A stretch of 8,357 nucleotides of DNA from Desulfobacterales bacterium (GTDB lineage: Bacteria > Desulfobacterota > DSM-4660 > Desulfatiglandales > Desulfatiglandaceae): the NCBI GenBank assembly GCA_021107495.1, contig JAIOSR010000295.1, positions 1 to 8,357 on the forward strand. The letters are read 5' to 3'. Both the position numbers and the translations under genes were made by a program. Positions 6,119-8,357 of this stretch are shown here, one piece after another; position 1 is the first letter of the stretch; every line of letters starts with the position of its first letter. Below the pieces are notes generated by a model. It was not told where the DNA came from. It saw only the letters and a list, made by a program, of their open reading frames with translations, and made no database searches.

Positions 6119-6226
6119 GCTCTGCTTGAGCCCTTTGACCACCAAACGGGCTATCCTGGGCATCTCATCATCCTGCTTTTTTACAAGATAGAAAATCAAC
6201 ACCTGTTCGACTGCATATTCCATAAG

Positions 6227-6260
6227 AAAGGGGTTTATTATTTGTGCGCCCCCTTTTTTT
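6227..6260 (+). terminator. Terminator between the convergent selenoprotein unit and secreted-protein gene
   Basis: AAAGGGG (6227-6233) pairs with CCCCTTT (6250-6256) around a 16-nt loop, and the T run continues to 6260. It reads as an intrinsic terminator for the plus-strand selenoprotein unit. It overlaps the end of the minus-strand gene (stop at 6261-6259) and may also slow transcription coming the other way, though the T tail on that side is short. The long loop makes it weaker than a classical hairpin. Confidence 0.6.
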
Positions 6261-6537
6261 ACTTGAACGTCAACCGCACCTTGTTACCGGGCAAAATTTT
6301 AGGGCCTGGATAACTTTCAAGTTCGATCCCGGAAATCGCCAAGTAAGCGTATTTATGATAATCTTCTTTAATGCAGGAGACCTTTGTCACACTGACAGAG
6401 CAGGTAACCGTCTGGATTTTAGGCCCTTGGTAGGCATGAGCCTTGGTCGCAGGATCCACCGGGCTGTCCATATGGCCGAACAGGTACCCGCAACCGAAAA
6501 GGAGTGTTGCCAGCAGCAATTGTATTGATTTTTTCAT
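6259..6537 (-). CDS. Small secreted protein or lipoprotein of unknown function
   Basis: A 92-aa protein. Start at 6537 is supported by a strong AAGGAGGT ribosome-binding site 4 nt upstream. The N terminus M-K-K-S-I-Q followed by a hydrophobic run (about 6-20) is a signal peptide. Cys16 in L-F-G-C could be a lipobox, although Phe at -2 is unusual, so simple secretion is also possible. The mature part has Cys46 and Cys55, which could form a disulfide, and two related motifs, Y-Q-G-P-K-I (36-41) and Y-P-G-P-K-I (76-81), the latter followed by L-P-G-N-K-V-R-L-T-F. This hints at a small beta-rich domain with internal repetition. I do not recognise the family. It is convergent with the selenoprotein unit, so operon linkage is excluded. 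Confidence 0.7.
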   Translation of the reverse strand: MKKSIQLLLATLLFGCGYLFGHMDSPVDPATKAHAYQGPKIQTVTCSVSVTKVSCIKEDYHKYAYLAISGIELESYPGPKILPGNKVRLTFK

Positions 6538-7393
6538 GTCTACCTCCTTGTTTTTTTTTAACCGGAAATTAAAACAAATAAGATTATTACGGCTATTATT
6601 ATCCTTCTCATGGCTTACATCCCTAATAACCCTGAATTATACTGCACCCGATCGTTTTCGTTTATGTTTCTTGCCTTAAGGCTTCGGTCCACAACCCCTG
6701 AAATACACAACCTTATGGTTTGTAACATTAAATAAAGGTGAATTCAAGACTAGCCCAAATAAGTCTCTATCTGAAGGCACTCCACGCGGTCGTTCTTCCA
6801 GGTCATCTCTTCAGGCTATCAGATTAGCTTATCGTAATACTAAAGTTTTTAAATTTGAAATAGGCTATTGTAAACTAACATCTAATCAACCACTCTGTCT
6901 TTCCATCCCCCTTCTTGGGCCATACAGGTCTCGCACGGTCCGTCGCTTGGTTCTCTACTATGCCAAATTGTGGATCTAATTCACCGTTTCTGAACACCCT
7001 CTGGTAATAGATACAGTAACAATCCAAGAAATAGAATTTCAGAGCAGAATCCATGCCATTTGATCGTAACGAAAAATATTGTATTTGTTCATATAGTTAT
7101 TAAAAATGACTGGTTCAGGGGAAAGGGAAAACGCGGCATTTACAGTATGACAGGAAAGGGCTTGTTCGAAGTTCTAATTCAAAGGATGAAAAAAACATGT
7201 GCGTCAACAGCGTTTTCCCTTGGTTGGATGACAAATATCAGCAAAGCTATTTCAAATAATTTCTTCAAGACGGATGGCAATTTGTATGGATTTATTGCTA
7301 AAGGTTTTCCATATGAGCCGGTTTAGTGTATATATCAACATTGTTGAATCCGGGGTAGAAAAGCCTCTGTGAAATTGTAGACAAAGGTGATCT
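6538..7393. other. Long intergenic region, no firm gene
   Basis: Next to the secreted-protein gene is a 9-nt T run (plus strand, 6551-6559). From 6680 to 7063 one plus frame is interrupted only by TAA at 6977, yet it has no ATG or GTG start before that stop and no family I recognise. A second plus frame is open 6994-7326 with possible starts TTG 7060 and ATG 7147 but no convincing ribosome-binding site. On the minus strand a 59-codon frame (7054-6875) also lacks one. The region is AT-richer than its surroundings. It may hold a decayed gene or only regulatory sequence; no tRNA or known RNA is evident by eye. Confidence 0.4.
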
Positions 7394-8332
7394 ATGAGCA
7401 GGCTGCTGAAACGAATCCTTATTGTGGTCATGATACTTGTGGTATCAAGCGGTGCGGTCTATTACCTGTTTCCGGGCGTTGTCTTTGAATCCGCGAAACA
7501 CGCCCTGCGCTGGTGGGCCGGTCTTGAGAGACATGAAGTGCGGGTGGACGATCATGCATGGGTTTATTTAGAGGGGGGGAAGGGTGAGCCCATTTTGTTT
7601 ATTCATGGTTTTGGCACGGATAAAGATCGCTGGGGTCCCTTTTTGAGGGAATTTAGCGGATCCTACCGATTGGTCGCGCCTGATCTTCCCGGGTTCGGAG
7701 AAAACTCCAGGGTTCCTTCGGCAAGCTATGACATAGCAAGCCAGGTAAAAAGGTTGAACCGCTTTGTGGAGATGATCGGCCTGGCTGAATTTCATTTGGT
7801 GGGAATCTCCATGGGGGGATATATCGCAGCCTATTATGCCGGCGAATACCCCAAAAAGGTGAAAAGCCTGGCGCTGATGGATGCGGCAGGTGTCAGGTCG
7901 AGAATACCAAGTGATTTCTGGCAAAGTTATCAGAAAGAGGGCAAGGTCGCTCTCCTTTACAAAACCCCGCAAGAGTTCGACGAATTCATGTCGGTCCTTT
8001 TTTACCGGCCACCATGGGTGCCGGGCCGACTTAAGGCCTATCTGGCTCAAAAAGGGGCTTATCAACATGATTTTCGCAAAAAGGTCCTGGAGGATATGGC
8101 AAGATGCGGTCTTTATCTTTTGGAAGACCGCCTGCAAAGGATACGGGCTAAGACTCTGATCATCTGGGGCGCGAATGATCGGATCATTCATGTGTCGAGT
8201 GTGGAGAAGTTCGAAAAGGGTCTTAAAAAAAGCCGGACTGTGATCATAGACAAATGCGGTCATGTGCCCTATTTTGAAAAACCCGGGGAAACTAGGCGGG
8301 CCTACGGGGATTTCTTAGCGAGTTTGCCTTGA
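7394..8332 (+). CDS. Membrane-anchored alpha/beta-fold hydrolase
   Basis: A 312-aa protein. Residues 8-28 form one hydrophobic segment after a basic start, indicating a signal anchor with the catalytic domain probably outside the cytoplasm. The fold is clear: oxyanion loop H-G-F-G (71-74), D-L-P-G-F-G (97-102), nucleophile elbow G-I-S-M-G-G with Ser139, a lid or cap at about 165-235, the acid Asp262 in W-G-A-N-D-R, and His290 in C-G-H-V-P-Y-F-E-K-P. The triad is therefore complete. Such anchored members include lipases, esterases and monoacylglycerol-lipase-like (ABHD6-like) enzymes, so a lipid or ester substrate is plausible but unproven. The ATG at 7394 has AAGGTG 4 nt upstream. It stands alone after a long intergenic region; nothing in the window points to its partner genes. 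The 25 bases after its stop show no feature. Confidence 0.93.
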   Translation: MSRLLKRILIVVMILVVSSGAVYYLFPGVVFESAKHALRWWAGLERHEVRVDDHAWVYLEGGKGEPILFIHGFGTDKDRWGPFLREFSGSYRLVAPDLPGFGENSRVPSASYDIASQVKRLNRFVEMIGLAEFHLVGISMGGYIAAYYAGEYPKKVKSLALMDAAGVRSRIPSDFWQSYQKEGKVALLYKTPQEFDEFMSVLFYRPPWVPGRLKAYLAQKGAYQHDFRKKVLEDMARCGLYLLEDRLQRIRAKTLIIWGANDRIIHVSSVEKFEKGLKKSRTVIIDKCGHVPYFEKPGETRRAYGDFLASLP

Positions 8333-8357
8333 CCCTAACCTTGCTTGACATGCAGGT

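Noticed and set aside
6107..6313. 68-codon plus-strand frame after the glutaredoxin-like gene
   Set aside because: It overlaps the secreted-protein gene on the other strand, runs through the terminator and has no ribosome-binding site.
6558..6611. 17-residue hydrophobic minus-strand frame just upstream of the secreted-protein gene
   Set aside because: Only a weak ribosome-binding site; AT-rich sequence easily gives such a frame. Could be a tiny membrane peptide but unsupported.

Overview
The window looks like chromosome from an anaerobic, selenocysteine-using bacterium, most likely a Desulfobacterota (sulfate-reducer-like) lineage. This is inferred from three things: two genes interrupted by in-frame TGA codons exactly where a redox Cys/Sec is expected, a B12-type radical SAM enzyme, and two kinds of intergenic repeat (C/G-rich palindrome clusters and TGAACNN heptamer arrays) that I associate with deltaproteobacterial genomes. 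No taxonomic marker is present, so the placement is an inference.

Layout. 1-555 (+): 3' part of an isochorismatase-family hydrolase, cut by the left edge. 615-757: palindrome-cluster repeat with terminal inverted repeats. 837-1301 (+): YpsA/SLOG-type putative molybdenum-cofactor carrier. 1317-1566: noncoding element bounded by inverted heptamer arrays, with an intrinsic terminator. 4411-1567 (-): a two-gene unit, a B12-binding radical SAM protein followed 10 nt later by an Ste24-type M48 membrane protease. 4412-4824: divergent control region with overlapping palindromes and a good minus-strand promoter. 4825-6075 (+): two consecutive selenoprotein genes. 6259-6537 (-): small secreted or lipoprotein gene, convergent with the selenoprotein unit. 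6538-7393: long intergenic stretch with only weak or decayed coding signs. 7394-8332 (+): membrane-anchored alpha/beta hydrolase.

The most important content is the selenoprotein pair, which ordinary gene calling breaks. The first gene (4825-5715, 296 aa) is a short GrdB/PrdB-like (glycine/sarcosine/betaine/D-proline reductase selenoprotein B family) protein. Its TGA at 5326-5328 lies in a U-P-V-C motif, and a 7-bp hairpin fitting the bacterial SECIS pattern follows. The second (5839-6075, 78 aa) is a glutaredoxin-like protein whose active site reads U-G-P-C, with TGA at 5878-5880. The pair suggests a reductase-like Sec protein and a dedicated Sec-containing dithiol/selenothiol reductant made together; that partnership is inference. 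In the second gene TGA is read as Sec at codon 14 and apparently as stop at codon 79.

The other genes (isochorismatase-like, Moco-carrier-like, radical SAM/M48, alpha/beta hydrolase) show no evident pathway link to the selenoprotein pair.
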